Positions 1 through 4,427 of a stretch of 5,208 nt of DNA are shown piece after piece; within the stretch, counting starts at the first letter, position 1, and the number at the start of each line of letters is the position of its first letter. Source of the DNA: CAZVWV01 sp964631745 (GTDB taxonomy: Bacteria; Bdellovibrionota_C; UBA2361; JBGSMV01); contig CAZVWV010000182.1 of assembly GCA_964631745.1 (NCBI GenBank), forward strand, positions 1-5,208. The letters are read 5' to 3'. Made by a program: the position numbers and the translations under genes. Below the pieces are notes generated by a model. That model did no database searches. It had not been told where the DNA came from and saw nothing but the letters and a program-made list of their open reading frames with translations.

Positions 1-123
1 TTCGGGCGTGGCCGCGAGCGCGCGGGCCGCGGACGGTCGCACTACCTTCACTGCTACCATATTAAGCTAAACAATCTTTGCGGACCTCAGTGCGACATTT
101 TGGCGACTTAGCCATTTTAGTAT
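1..123. other. Unassigned left edge with a GC-rich first ~40 bases
   Basis: The first ~40 bases are strikingly rich in G and C, while the following sequence is much more balanced, so a compositional join near base 40-50 is likely. One frame stays open from base 2 to a TAA at 68-70, giving 22 residues rich in Ala and Arg; this could be the tail of a GC-rich gene entering from the left, but it is too short to identify. I see no gene in the rest of this stretch. Confidence 0.3.
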
Positions 124-300
124 CCAACTGGCCTTCCAAGTAGAGCCACCTCACGGCCATTAAGTAAAGGGGGGCAAAGCCGAGCAAGCGAATAACTGTT
201 AACTTGGCGGGCTAGTTAAATATATCGGTTGTTCCAACAGCCTTACTGGACCGTGCGCGAGTTACGAGCAAACGACGCTTAACTTAATGGCCGTGGTGTT
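124..300. mobile_element. MITE-like element, family A, copy 1 (decayed)
   Basis: The element is bounded by an inverted repeat, ACGGCCATTAAG at 153-164 and CTTAACTTAATGGCCGT at 278-294. Outside the left repeat is a shortened AGAGCCACC block, and further out CCAACTGG (124-131), separated by about 10 extra bases. The right outer end is badly eroded. The interior aligns with the copy at 2728-2905; shared blocks include GGGCAA followed by CCGAGC, and the distance between the inner repeats is nearly the same (142 against 144 bp). It has no coding capacity. The small size, the inverted ends and the second copy in the window identify it as a non-autonomous transposable element. The exact outer ends are uncertain. 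Confidence 0.7.
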
Positions 301-345
301 GGTCGACACCCGTGTGTTTTGTGAGGGTCGTTTTTAAACGGCAAG

Positions 346-540
346 ATGAGTAAGAAACTTTTTACCCCATTTGCTAGCATACGGTGGTGGTCAAGATTCT
401 CTGACCAAAATCGCGTGAGAACGGATATCCCCCCACTACTGCCCAATTGGTTGGATATCTGTACTGGCACGAGTTGGATACTAGTATTGGTAGAAAATAA
501 CCAAAAATGGTTTCAATTGGTTAAGTATGTTTTGACTTAG
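346..540 (+). CDS. Doubtful small ORF, 64 residues
   Basis: An ATG-started frame just right of the first MITE would encode a 64-residue protein rich in Trp, Ser and Arg, with a C-terminal part containing LVLVENNQKW. The bases before the start (GGCAAG) are only a poor Shine-Dalgarno match. I recognise no family, and an overlapping minus-strand frame of similar length (279-470) is equally unconvincing. The region may simply be non-coding DNA that happens to be open. It is listed because nothing else explains this interval. Confidence 0.2.
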   Translation: MSKKLFTPFASIRWWSRFSDQNRVRTDIPPLLPNWLDICTGTSWILVLVENNQKWFQLVKYVLT

Positions 541-608
541 GTTGGTATCCCCAATAGCATTATGGGAGATAACGGTTACTAATATGTTATCCAGCAAGCA
601 AAATAATC

Positions 609-806
609 GTGATAAGAATCTCCGAAAACGAAATGGTGGTGACTTTTCTTCAGGCAGAGTTGGAATCAGCTCGATTTGGCCCCCGCACTCGAGAAGCTTT
701 GGATGCCCTTGGTTTTGATTTTGATTTGGTGCTTGCGCCTGACTTCAGTAAGATAGAAGACAACGATGCGCGAGCCGACTTGCTTGAAGCTGCCTGTTTG
801 AGTTAG
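609..806 (+). CDS. Unrecognised 65-residue protein, possibly an N-terminal fragment
   Basis: The frame opens with GTG at 609 and encodes 65 residues beginning MIRISENEMVVTFLQAELES. An ATG at 633 is an alternative start. The composition looks like a real globular protein: amphipathic helical stretches (residues 6-20 and 26-34), a Phe/Leu/Asp-rich middle (ALGFDFDLVLAPDF) and a helical acidic tail. No clear Shine-Dalgarno sequence precedes the GTG. The abrupt end after a helix (LLEAACLS) suggests that this may be the first part of a longer protein that lost its remainder, but I found no convincing continuation in the other frames after 806. Function unknown. Confidence 0.45.
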   Translation: MIRISENEMVVTFLQAELESARFGPRTREALDALGFDFDLVLAPDFSKIEDNDARADLLEAACLS

Positions 807-933
807 GCATCAAAAAATGATCCGTCGTCACCATAACAAACACTGCGATGAAAAAGATTTTCACCCGAGTTAAAGTTGTGGTAATTTGATATTTTGTACG
901 GGGCGAAAACTTTTTATCGCGTAACCGTTACGT
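807..933. other. Short AT-rich intergenic stretch with a small palindrome
   Basis: No gene is seen between the 609-806 ORF and the end of the toxin gene. A 13-base palindrome, CGTAACCGTTACG (920-932), lies immediately beyond the toxin stop codon on the minus strand. It could form a 6-bp hairpin, but no T-run follows it in either direction, so I do not call it an intrinsic terminator. Confidence 0.4.
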
Positions 934-1191
934 CTACAGATATTCTTCTCTACGATGTGCTATCTTTACCACATCTACTGTCTTTGTAGCGTCGCTAATA
1001 CAGTAAACAACACGATAATCGCCTTGGCGAATTCGATATCGTTCCTGTCCAGAAAGCTTTTGTGTGCCAACAGGTCTTGGGTTGGAACTGAGTTGCTTGA
1101 TACGCTTCACAATTTGTTGAGTGATTTTTTTAGGAATATCATCCAATTCTTTGAAAGCTGAAGGTTTGATGGTGACTTTATATTCTTCCAC
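934..1191 (-). CDS. relE: RelE/ParE-superfamily toxin
   Basis: This 85-residue protein has the RelE/ParE-superfamily layout. It starts with a short strand (EYKVTIKPSAFKELDDIP), then a basic helix pair (residues 21-34, KKITQQIVKRIKQL), then the core beta sheet with the typical R-Y-R-I-R-x-G-D-Y-R-V-V-Y string (51-63), and ends in the familiar HRREEYL (79-85). RelE-type members cleave mRNA on the ribosome, whereas ParE-type members poison gyrase; the HRREEY end and the basic sheet favour a RelE-like nuclease, but this is not proven. Length is normal. The gene uses a GTG start with AAGG about six bases upstream and overlaps the end of the antitoxin gene by 14 bp, so translation is probably coupled. 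It seems intact. Confidence 0.88.
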   Translation of the reverse strand: MEEYKVTIKPSAFKELDDIPKKITQQIVKRIKQLSSNPRPVGTQKLSGQERYRIRQGDYRVVYCISDATKTVDVVKIAHRREEYL

Positions 1192-1420
1192 GAGCCTTGA
1201 GTTTTTTTACAGCTTCTTCAAAAGGAATGCTTTTTTCATGAGCACGGGTTTCAAAAGCTTCAAGATCTTCTGCATCCTCGCTTAAGCTCCCCCGAACTGC
1301 ATCGTTTATAAGTTGTGAAACAGTTTTTTCGACTTCAAGCGCTTTTAACCTGAGTGCTCGATGTAGATCCTCTTGAATATATACGGTTGCTCTTTTTGTA
1401 GCTTCTCGCGCCATATTCAT
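1178..1420 (-). CDS. Ribbon-helix-helix antitoxin paired with the RelE toxin
   Basis: This protein has 80 residues from the first ATG (1420), or 78 from a second in-frame ATG (1414). The N-terminal half fits a CopG/Arc-type ribbon-helix-helix DNA-binding fold: a strand RATVYI (10-15), helix A (EDLHRALRLKALEVE) and helix B starting at TVSQLINDAV. The acidic linker (LSEDAEDLEAFETRAHE) leads to a basic, amphipathic C-terminal segment (SIPFEEAVKKLKARGRI) of the kind that wraps around and neutralises RelE-type toxins. It is the first gene of the pair, as is usual. The promoter geometry (see 1412-1451) places the expected transcription start on the second ATG, so the shorter form may be the main product. 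Confidence 0.87.
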   Translation of the reverse strand: MNMAREATKRATVYIQEDLHRALRLKALEVEKTVSQLINDAVRGSLSEDAEDLEAFETRAHEKSIPFEEAVKKLKARGRI

Positions 1421-1451
1421 AATTATAAACGCTTTAACGTTTTAACGTCAA
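1415..1451 (-). promoter_or_regulatory. Promoter and operator of the toxin-antitoxin pair
   Basis: On the minus strand a near-consensus -35 TTGACG (1451-1446) and a perfect -10 TATAAT (1427-1422) are separated by 18 bp. Inside and across the spacer the + strand carries AACG three times at an exact 8-bp period (1428-1431, 1436-1439, 1444-1447). An 8-bp periodic repeat suits cooperative binding by ribbon-helix-helix dimers and fits classical autorepression by the antitoxin or the toxin-antitoxin complex. Seven bases separate the -10 box from the A of the second antitoxin ATG (1414), so the mRNA may be leaderless; no Shine-Dalgarno sequence is visible. Confidence 0.72.
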
Positions 1452-1551
1452 GCCCTTTAAATCAGCGTATCATAAAATGCACAAGATTTTGCGCACTTAC
1501 AGTCCTTGCTTGATTAACCTTCCATACCCGCGCGAGACTTGTGATTTAAAG

Positions 1552-1668
1552 CCACCCGGGGCCACCCTACTTCTTCAGTACTTGTTCGATCCCAAAACAA
1601 CCATGAGGCACTATTGAGATCAGCTTGGACCAAGAAGCAAACTGGAAAAGAAGGATGGCTCCAGTCGG
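1552..1668 (-). mobile_element. MITE, family B, copy 1 (117 bp, diverged, reverse orientation)
   Basis: Read on the minus strand, this segment aligns end to end with the copy at 4101-4217. Both are exactly 117 bp and share long blocks such as GCTTCTTGGTCCA, GATCTCAATAGTGCCT and GTTTTGGGATCGAA, with roughly 80% identity by eye. Its ends are CCACCCGGGGCCACCCTAC on the left and, read inward from the right, CCGACTGGAGCCATCC, both variants of the family terminal repeat. The flanks are ATTTAAAG on the left and GCCTCTAG on the right, so no matching target duplication survives. It has no coding capacity. Confidence 0.88.
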
Positions 1669-1691
1669 GCCTCTAGATCCGTGGGGCCAAA

Positions 1692-1856
1692 ATGTTGCGG
1701 TTTTTCGCCGCACTCGCCATAATTTTTACCGGTCTCATGATAAGCTCCTATTCTGAAGTAGTATCTTGGCCGATAGAGGATGTAGTTCATTTAGCAACGA
1801 TGTGGGTTGTTGGTGCGTTCGCGGCTTTTTGTTGCAAGAGGAAAAGTGACGCATAA
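1692..1856 (+). CDS. Putative small membrane protein, 54 residues
   Basis: An ATG frame encodes 54 residues with two hydrophobic stretches. Residues 2-18 (LRFFAALAIIFTGLMIS) look like a signal anchor or first membrane helix, and residues 36-49 (LATMWVVGAFAAFC) look like a second. Between them is a short polar loop containing SYSEVVSWPIEDVV, and the tail is basic (CKRKSDA), which would stay in the cytoplasm. GGGG lies a few bases before the start and is only a weak ribosome-binding match. The gene begins just downstream of a family-B MITE and ends immediately before the inverted repeat at 1860-1937, on the opposite strand from the ORF6N gene. I recognise no family. The two-helix pattern makes chance less likely, but no homology supports it here. 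Confidence 0.5.
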   Translation: MLRFFAALAIIFTGLMISSYSEVVSWPIEDVVHLATMWVVGAFAAFCCKRKSDA

Positions 1857-1859
1857 CAC

Positions 1860-1937
1860 CCGCCTGATGGGAAACGCAACCTGTGAGAGAGTTTTAGCAA
1901 TCTGAAGCGCCGAGTGGGTTGCGTTCCCATCAGGCGG
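1860..1937. repeat. Long near-perfect inverted repeat between convergent genes
   Basis: A 22-base left arm (1860-1881, starting CCGCCTGATGGG) pairs with a 21-base right arm (1917-1937, ending CCCATCAGGCGG), the only difference being one extra A in the left arm's run of three. The loop is 35 bases. It sits between the stop of the small membrane-protein ORF (1856) and the stop of the ORF6N gene (1966), which run toward each other. Position and strength suit a bidirectional transcript-end or RNA-stabilising hairpin, although no T-run follows on either side. A REP-type or other small mobile hairpin is the main alternative. Confidence 0.75.
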
Positions 1938-1965
1938 CAAACATTATCCCACCCTTTAGCGGCAC

Positions 1966-2499
1966 TTATCTATTTCCAAATCCGATCTTATGCTTAGTGC
2001 TGCGTGACCCAACTAAATCTTCAGGTTTGGCTTCTATCAGCTTACGGATGCTATTGAACACGACCTTGAATTGCGCGTCATGCCGCTTTTCCAGGGAATT
2101 TATTTTCTCTGCCAACTCGCGGTGTGAATTCATGAGTTCACGTAATTTCACAAATGCTCTCATAATCGCAATGTTTACATGAATGGCACGGTGACTTCTG
2201 AGCACACTAGAAAGCATAGCAACACCTTCCTGAGTGAACCCAAAAGGAAGGTACTTGGAGTGGCCGCCCTTCCCTCCGCCCTCTAAGATCACATTCTGTG
2301 ATCTTAGAGCCTTAACCTCATCTTGAGTCAGCTGCAGCATAAAATCAGCCGGAAACCGCTCTATATTGCGCTTGACCGCCTGGGTTAAAACTCGTGGCTC
2401 TACCTCATATAACCTTGCCAAGTCATTAGATAAGATTACTTTGTGCCCACGTATGAGCAGGATTAAAGAACTGATTTCTTCACACGGAAAATTCTTCAT
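1966..2499 (-). CDS. ORF6N-domain DNA-binding protein
   Basis: This 177-residue protein matches the ORF6N domain (related to KilA-N/Bro, found in phage and many bacterial accessory regions) over about residues 8-121. It carries the typical strings LILLIRGHKVILSNDLARLYEVEPRVLTQ (around 12-40), AVKRNIERFPADFMLQLT (41-58), a glycine-rich turn (73-79), the YLPFGFTQEGVAMLSSVLRS block (83-102) and NIAIMRAFVKLREL (109-122). A predicted coiled-coil segment follows (about 123-155), then a basic tail with KHKIGF near the end, usual for these proteins. The domain is thought to bind DNA; the cellular role is generally unknown. Length is close to the family norm and the frame is unbroken. No Shine-Dalgarno sequence precedes the ATG. 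The codon after the small palindrome at 2511-2522 (CGAAAAATTTCG) is within promoter distance. Confidence 0.9.
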   Translation of the reverse strand: MKNFPCEEISSLILLIRGHKVILSNDLARLYEVEPRVLTQAVKRNIERFPADFMLQLTQDEVKALRSQNVILEGGGKGGHSKYLPFGFTQEGVAMLSSVLRSHRAIHVNIAIMRAFVKLRELMNSHRELAEKINSLEKRHDAQFKVVFNSIRKLIEAKPEDLVGSRSTKHKIGFGNR

Positions 2500-2510
2500 A
2501 CACTAATATA

Positions 2511-2522
2511 TCGAAAAATTTC
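2511..2522. promoter_or_regulatory. Small palindrome upstream of the ORF6N gene
   Basis: CGAAAAATTTCG has perfect 5-base arms (CGAAA/TTTCG) around two bases, and sits about 12 bp before the ORF6N start. On the minus strand a TATATT-like -10 box lies between it and the ATG, so the palindrome would overlap the promoter spacer. This would be a reasonable place for an operator, but there is no second copy in the window to support that. Confidence 0.25.
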
Positions 2523-2727
2523 GGGCAAAGTTGCGTGCCGAATGTACAAATTTCCCAAATGAGGTGGGATTACAACAGAATTATTAACATTTTCGTTGGC
2601 TTCGCTCACCCAGACGATCGTCGGCAATGGTTTCAATAAACCACGACGGCACGTAATTGCTCACTTAAGGGATTCGTCCCCATTTTTTGAGCAATGACGA
2701 AGGTCCGTATCGCTTCTTCTAGAAGAA
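2523..2727. other. Non-coding stretch with nested stem-loop
   Basis: No gene is seen here. An 8-base inverted repeat, ATTGCTCA (2656-2663) and TGAGCAAT (2688-2695), encloses an inner GGGA-TTCG-TCCC hairpin (2669-2680) that is followed on the + strand by CATTTTTT. The inner stem is only four pairs, but it carries a TTCG tetraloop and a T-run, so it is a weak candidate for a rho-independent terminator. GACGATCGTC (2613-2622) is a perfect 10-base palindrome of unknown role. Confidence 0.3.
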
Positions 2728-2905
2728 CCAACTGGAGCCACCCTACGGCCATTAAGTTAAGAGTGGGCAATCCGAGCGGGCGCAGAGCTGTCAACGTTGC
2801 CAACCAGTACAGTCAATTACTTATTCCAATATCTTTGTTGGGTCTTGCGTGTGTTACCCCCACAAAGGATATTTAACTTAATGGCCGTGGGGTGGCTCCA
2901 TTCGG
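2728..2905. mobile_element. MITE-like element, family A, copy 2 (about 178 bp)
   Basis: The left end reads CCAACTGGAGCCACCCTA, then CGGCCATTAAGTTAAG. The right end, read inward, gives CCGAATGGAGCCACCCCA, then CGGCCATTAAGTTAA. The terminal inverted repeat is thus over 30 bp. The interior aligns with the decayed copy at 124-300. It encodes nothing convincing; the two short frames crossing it merely read through the repeats. No clean 8-bp duplication is visible: the left flank is TAGAAGAA and the right flank GGCAGAAG, sharing only AGAAG-like bases at shifted positions. The outer 18 bp match those of the 117-bp family-B elements, suggesting a common transposase. Confidence 0.85.
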
Positions 2906-2929
2906 GGCAGAAGATTTCTGAAATAAGAA

Positions 2930-3193
2930 ATGATTTACGTTGCATCAGATCACTTTGGATACGAAATAAAACGAATCGTCATGGACTGGCTAACTAGTCA
3001 TGGCATGAAGTTCGAAGAGTTTGGCTCAATGTCGGCAACAGATGAACAAAGCATAGCCGACTTTATTCCAAACGTTTCAACCTCAGTGCTCAAGGACCCC
3101 AGCAACCAAGGAATTATGATATGCGGCACGGGCATCGGCGTCGACATAGGAGCAAATCGATTTAAAGGGATCCGTTCAGTCCTGGACATCTGA
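2930..3193 (+). pseudogene. rpiB: Truncated ribose-5-phosphate isomerase B (RpiB/LacAB family)
   Basis: RpiB interconverts ribose 5-phosphate and ribulose 5-phosphate in the pentose-phosphate pathway. The first ~84 residues follow the family: MIYVASDHFGYEIK, with the Asp-His pair of the substrate-binding loop (7-8), a glycine-poor linker, ADFIPNVSTSV where the family has a D-Y-P motif, and the anion-binding loop IMICGTGIGV with the conserved Cys at residue 65. After GIRSV (80-84) the match ends, and a stop follows three codons later. Full-length members have about 140-150 residues, so the C-terminal half, including the second catalytic histidine and phosphate-binding arginines, is missing. 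The break lies next to the repeat element at 3207-3301. A MITE ends only 24 bp before the ATG, where only a poor ribosome-binding site is seen. It is almost surely non-functional. Confidence 0.85.
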
Positions 3194-3206
3194 TCGTTCT
3201 TCACGC

Positions 3207-3301
3207 GGTGACAATCGTCACCCGGATCTGGATAGAGATCATTCACAGCCTCATCTATCAGAAACGCCCTTAAACCTTGATCCGGGGGCTGGACTGTCAC
3301 C
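3207..3301. mobile_element. Small inverted-repeat-bounded element (about 95 bp)
   Basis: The ends are imperfect inverted repeats of about 22-23 bp. The left end starts GGTGACAATCGTCACCC and then GGATC; the right end, read inward, starts GGTGACAGTCCAGCCCCC and then GGATC. TTCAC (3200-3204) and GTGAA (3306-3310) extend the symmetry outward with slightly different spacing. The size and ends resemble a miniature transposable element unrelated to the CCAACTGG families. There is only one copy in the window and no clear target duplication, so a chance or regulatory inverted repeat cannot be excluded. It lies a few bases after the point where the rpiB fragment loses homology. Confidence 0.5.
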
Positions 3302-3481
3302 ACTAGTGAAAAGCGCACCGCAATTATCCAGCCGTCATTTCATCCCGCCTCCTTGCAGGGATTCTTCTGCACAAGAACTGGACACCCAACTTGCGACCCC
3401 TAAGGAAGCAGATTTTTTCTTAAGCGATTCAGCGTGTTACCCCTGCGACAATCAATGGGTGTCCCCTTACGGTAACAGTTC
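3302..3481. other. Unassigned stretch between element and transposase relic
   Basis: A + strand frame is open from before 3180 to a TAA at 3489-3491 with an internal ATG-like start at 3306, but its Ser/Pro-rich translation resembles no protein I know and it crosses the repeat element, so I do not call a gene. TGTTACC (3435-3441) and GGTAACA (3471-3477) form a 7-bp inverted repeat. At its end begins the 16-bp tandem duplication. Confidence 0.35.
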
Positions 3482-3496
3482 CTTACGGTAACAGTT
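3465..3496. repeat. Perfect 16-bp tandem duplication
   Basis: CCTTACGGTAACAGTT occurs twice back to back (3465-3480 and 3481-3496). The second copy leads straight into the recognisable ISL3 transposase sequence (TVVYQID), and the first copy adds an in-frame TAA just upstream. The duplication thus marks, or was made at, the point where the transposase lost its N-terminus. Confidence 0.85.
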
Positions 3497-3785
3497 GTTT
3501 ATCAAATAGACGTCCATTGTAAGCGCCTTTTGTGGGTTTCTAATGGGCGGACTGTGCGAGGGTTGCTCGGTTTCTTCCGTGTGCTGGGTAAGGATAAAAC
3601 TCAAGGGTTACAATTCATATGCAGCGACATGTGGAAGGCGTACATCAAGGTGATAGCTAAGAAGGCTCCTCAGGCGCTTCATATTCTTGACCGCTTTCAC
3701 CTCGTCAGCAACGTTGATAAGGCACTCGATGAAGTCCGCGCCGCGCAGAAGCCAAGAAGATTAATCGAGAAGGCTATGAGCCACT
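3482..3785 (+). pseudogene. ISL3-family transposase, internal fragment with frameshift
   Basis: The translation gives TVVYQIDVHCKRLLWVSNGR, then GLLGFFRVLGK, the CSDMWKAYIKVIAKKAPQAL block with a catalytic Asp codon at 3626-3628, then LDRFHLVSNVDKALDEVRA. This is the core of ISL3-family DDE transposases. The N-terminal zinc-finger and HTH part and the first catalytic Asp are absent, as is the C-terminal third with the catalytic Glu. At about 3746-3750 the frame shifts: the original frame turns into nonsense, while the neighbouring one continues as EAKKINREGYEPL, as the family expects after VRA. One lost G (CAGGAA to CAGAA) explains it. Homology stops near 3785, where the IS91-type fragment begins. 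It is a dead relic of about 100 codons, where the family usually has about 400 or more. Confidence 0.9.
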
Positions 3786-3922
3786 CAACAGTACGGTGCG
3801 CTGCGAGACGAAGTGCTTAAGTCGCTGGATAAGTACCTTGACTGCGGCATACTTGTACACGGCTGCGCTCGGGCGGTGTGCGAGGCGTGTGGTCACTCGG
3901 AATTGATATCGTTGACGTGTCA
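3783..3922 (+). pseudogene. IS91-type transposase, N-terminal zinc-binding fragment
   Basis: A different frame from that of the ISL3 core reads YGALRDEVLKSLDKYLDCGI, then LVHGCARAVCEACGHSELISLTC. The pattern (F/Y)LDCG-x-L-x-x-G-x-A-R-x-x-C-x-x-C-G-H followed by a further Cys is the zinc-binding domain at the start of IS91-family transposases, which normally continues with KxRxFCPSC. Here the match ends at the third Cys (about 3922), so the metal site is incomplete and the whole Y1/Y2 HUH catalytic domain is missing. It is joined directly to the ISL3 relic on the left, with no linker, and runs into the 3' end of the minus-strand HTH gene on the right. Confidence 0.75.
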
Positions 3923-3928
3923 TTCATA

Positions 3929-4308
3929 CTACACCTCTTGTGTCTGTCGTGTTAATTCAGCCGTAGTGCTATAAAGATATCGCCCCTGGTCATCGTAGGG
4001 GCAGGCGTTTATTTTACCGGTCTTTCGCCATTTGTAAACGATATGACGACTGACGTTAAACTGTTGCCCGATCTCATGTATAGTCAGCAGCCCTTTTAAG
4101 CCAACTGGAGCCACCCTACTTTAACAGTTCGCTTCTTGGTCCAGGTTGATCTCAATAGTGCCTAATAGTCGTTTTGGGATCGAATAAGTATTGAAAAACT
4201 AGGGTGGCTCCAGTTGGCTTTAAAGCGGGATTCAAGTTGGACAAGAATTCTCGCTGCCACTTGATCTGCAAGACTGCCGACTAGTGCATCTAAGGTAATG
4301 TTCCTCAT
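3929..4308 (-). pseudogene. Helix-turn-helix protein gene interrupted by a MITE
   Basis: Two exact pieces make one gene. The start piece (4308-4219) has an ATG, a strong AAGGAGAG ribosome-binding site, and reads MRNITLDALVGSLADQVAAR followed by ILVQLESRFK. The end piece (4100-3929) reads GLLTIHEIGQQFNVSRHIVY followed by KWRKTGKINACPYDDQGRYL and ends TRQTQEV. Deleting the 117-bp MITE plus one 8-bp target copy gives codons CGC TTT AAA GGG CTG and a continuous 84-residue protein. Residues 33-60 form a helix-turn-helix of the excisionase/MerR-like type (VSRHIVYKWRKTGKI). As it stands, translation runs into the MITE and stops after 48 residues. A role as an excisionase-like or regulatory DNA-binding protein of a mobile element is an inference. 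Confidence 0.82.
4101..4217 (+). mobile_element. MITE, family B, copy 2 (117 bp, inserted in HTH gene)
   Basis: The ends are CCAACTGGAGCCACCCTA and, at the right, its nearly perfect inverse TAGGGTGGCTCCAGTTGG. The flanking octamers are CTTTTAAG (4093-4100) and CTTTAAAG (4218-4225), a target duplication of 8 bp with one later substitution. That size agrees with ISL3-family transposition. It has no coding capacity. The first 49 bases are identical to those of the copy at 5160. The terminal 18 bp are also those of the larger family-A elements. Confidence 0.93.
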
Positions 4309-4427
4309 AATCTCTCCTTATAGATAGGTTAGGAGAGGGCATGATACATCACGTTCCGACAATCCGGCTCGATCGAAAGCTAAGTCCGACCTGATGCCGA
4401 GGCATTTATACCGACTGGCTTTTGCAG
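4309..4427. other. Spacer between the 194-residue gene and the HTH gene
   Basis: The spacer is 119 bp between two same-strand genes. The Shine-Dalgarno AAGGAGAG of the HTH gene is at 4320-4313 on the minus strand. ATGCC-GA-GGCAT (4394-4405) is a 5-bp hairpin shortly after the stop of the upstream gene but has no T-run, so termination there is doubtful. CCGAC motifs recur on the + strand, including TCCGAC near 4355 and 4385 and ACCGAC near 4411; any meaning is unknown. Confidence 0.35.

Noticed and set aside
279..470. 63-residue minus-strand ORF
   Set aside because: Overlaps the MITE end and the other small ORF; low-complexity translation, no ribosome-binding site, no recognisable motif.
955..1161. 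68-residue + strand ORF
   Set aside because: Antisense shadow of the RelE toxin gene.
1470..1620. 46-residue + strand ORF starting at an ATG near 1477
   Set aside because: Runs across the MITE border, so its tail is MITE sequence; no ribosome-binding site.
1860..1937. Integron attC site
   Set aside because: The hairpin size fits, but the required core sites (GTTRRRY and its complement) are absent at its ends, and no integron integrase is present.
1919..2182. 87-residue + strand ORF
   Set aside because: Antisense to the well-supported ORF6N gene and begins inside the inverted repeat.
2694..2997. Two + strand ORFs of 60 and 66 residues across the MITE
   Set aside because: They translate terminal repeats and MITE interior, and the second overlaps the start of rpiB in another frame.
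2998..3318. 106-residue minus-strand ORF
   Set aside because: Antisense to rpiB homology; its first part merely reads through the small inverted-repeat element.
3306..3491. 61-residue + strand ORF
   Set aside because: Ser/Pro-rich translation without family resemblance; crosses repeat borders and ends in the tandem duplication.
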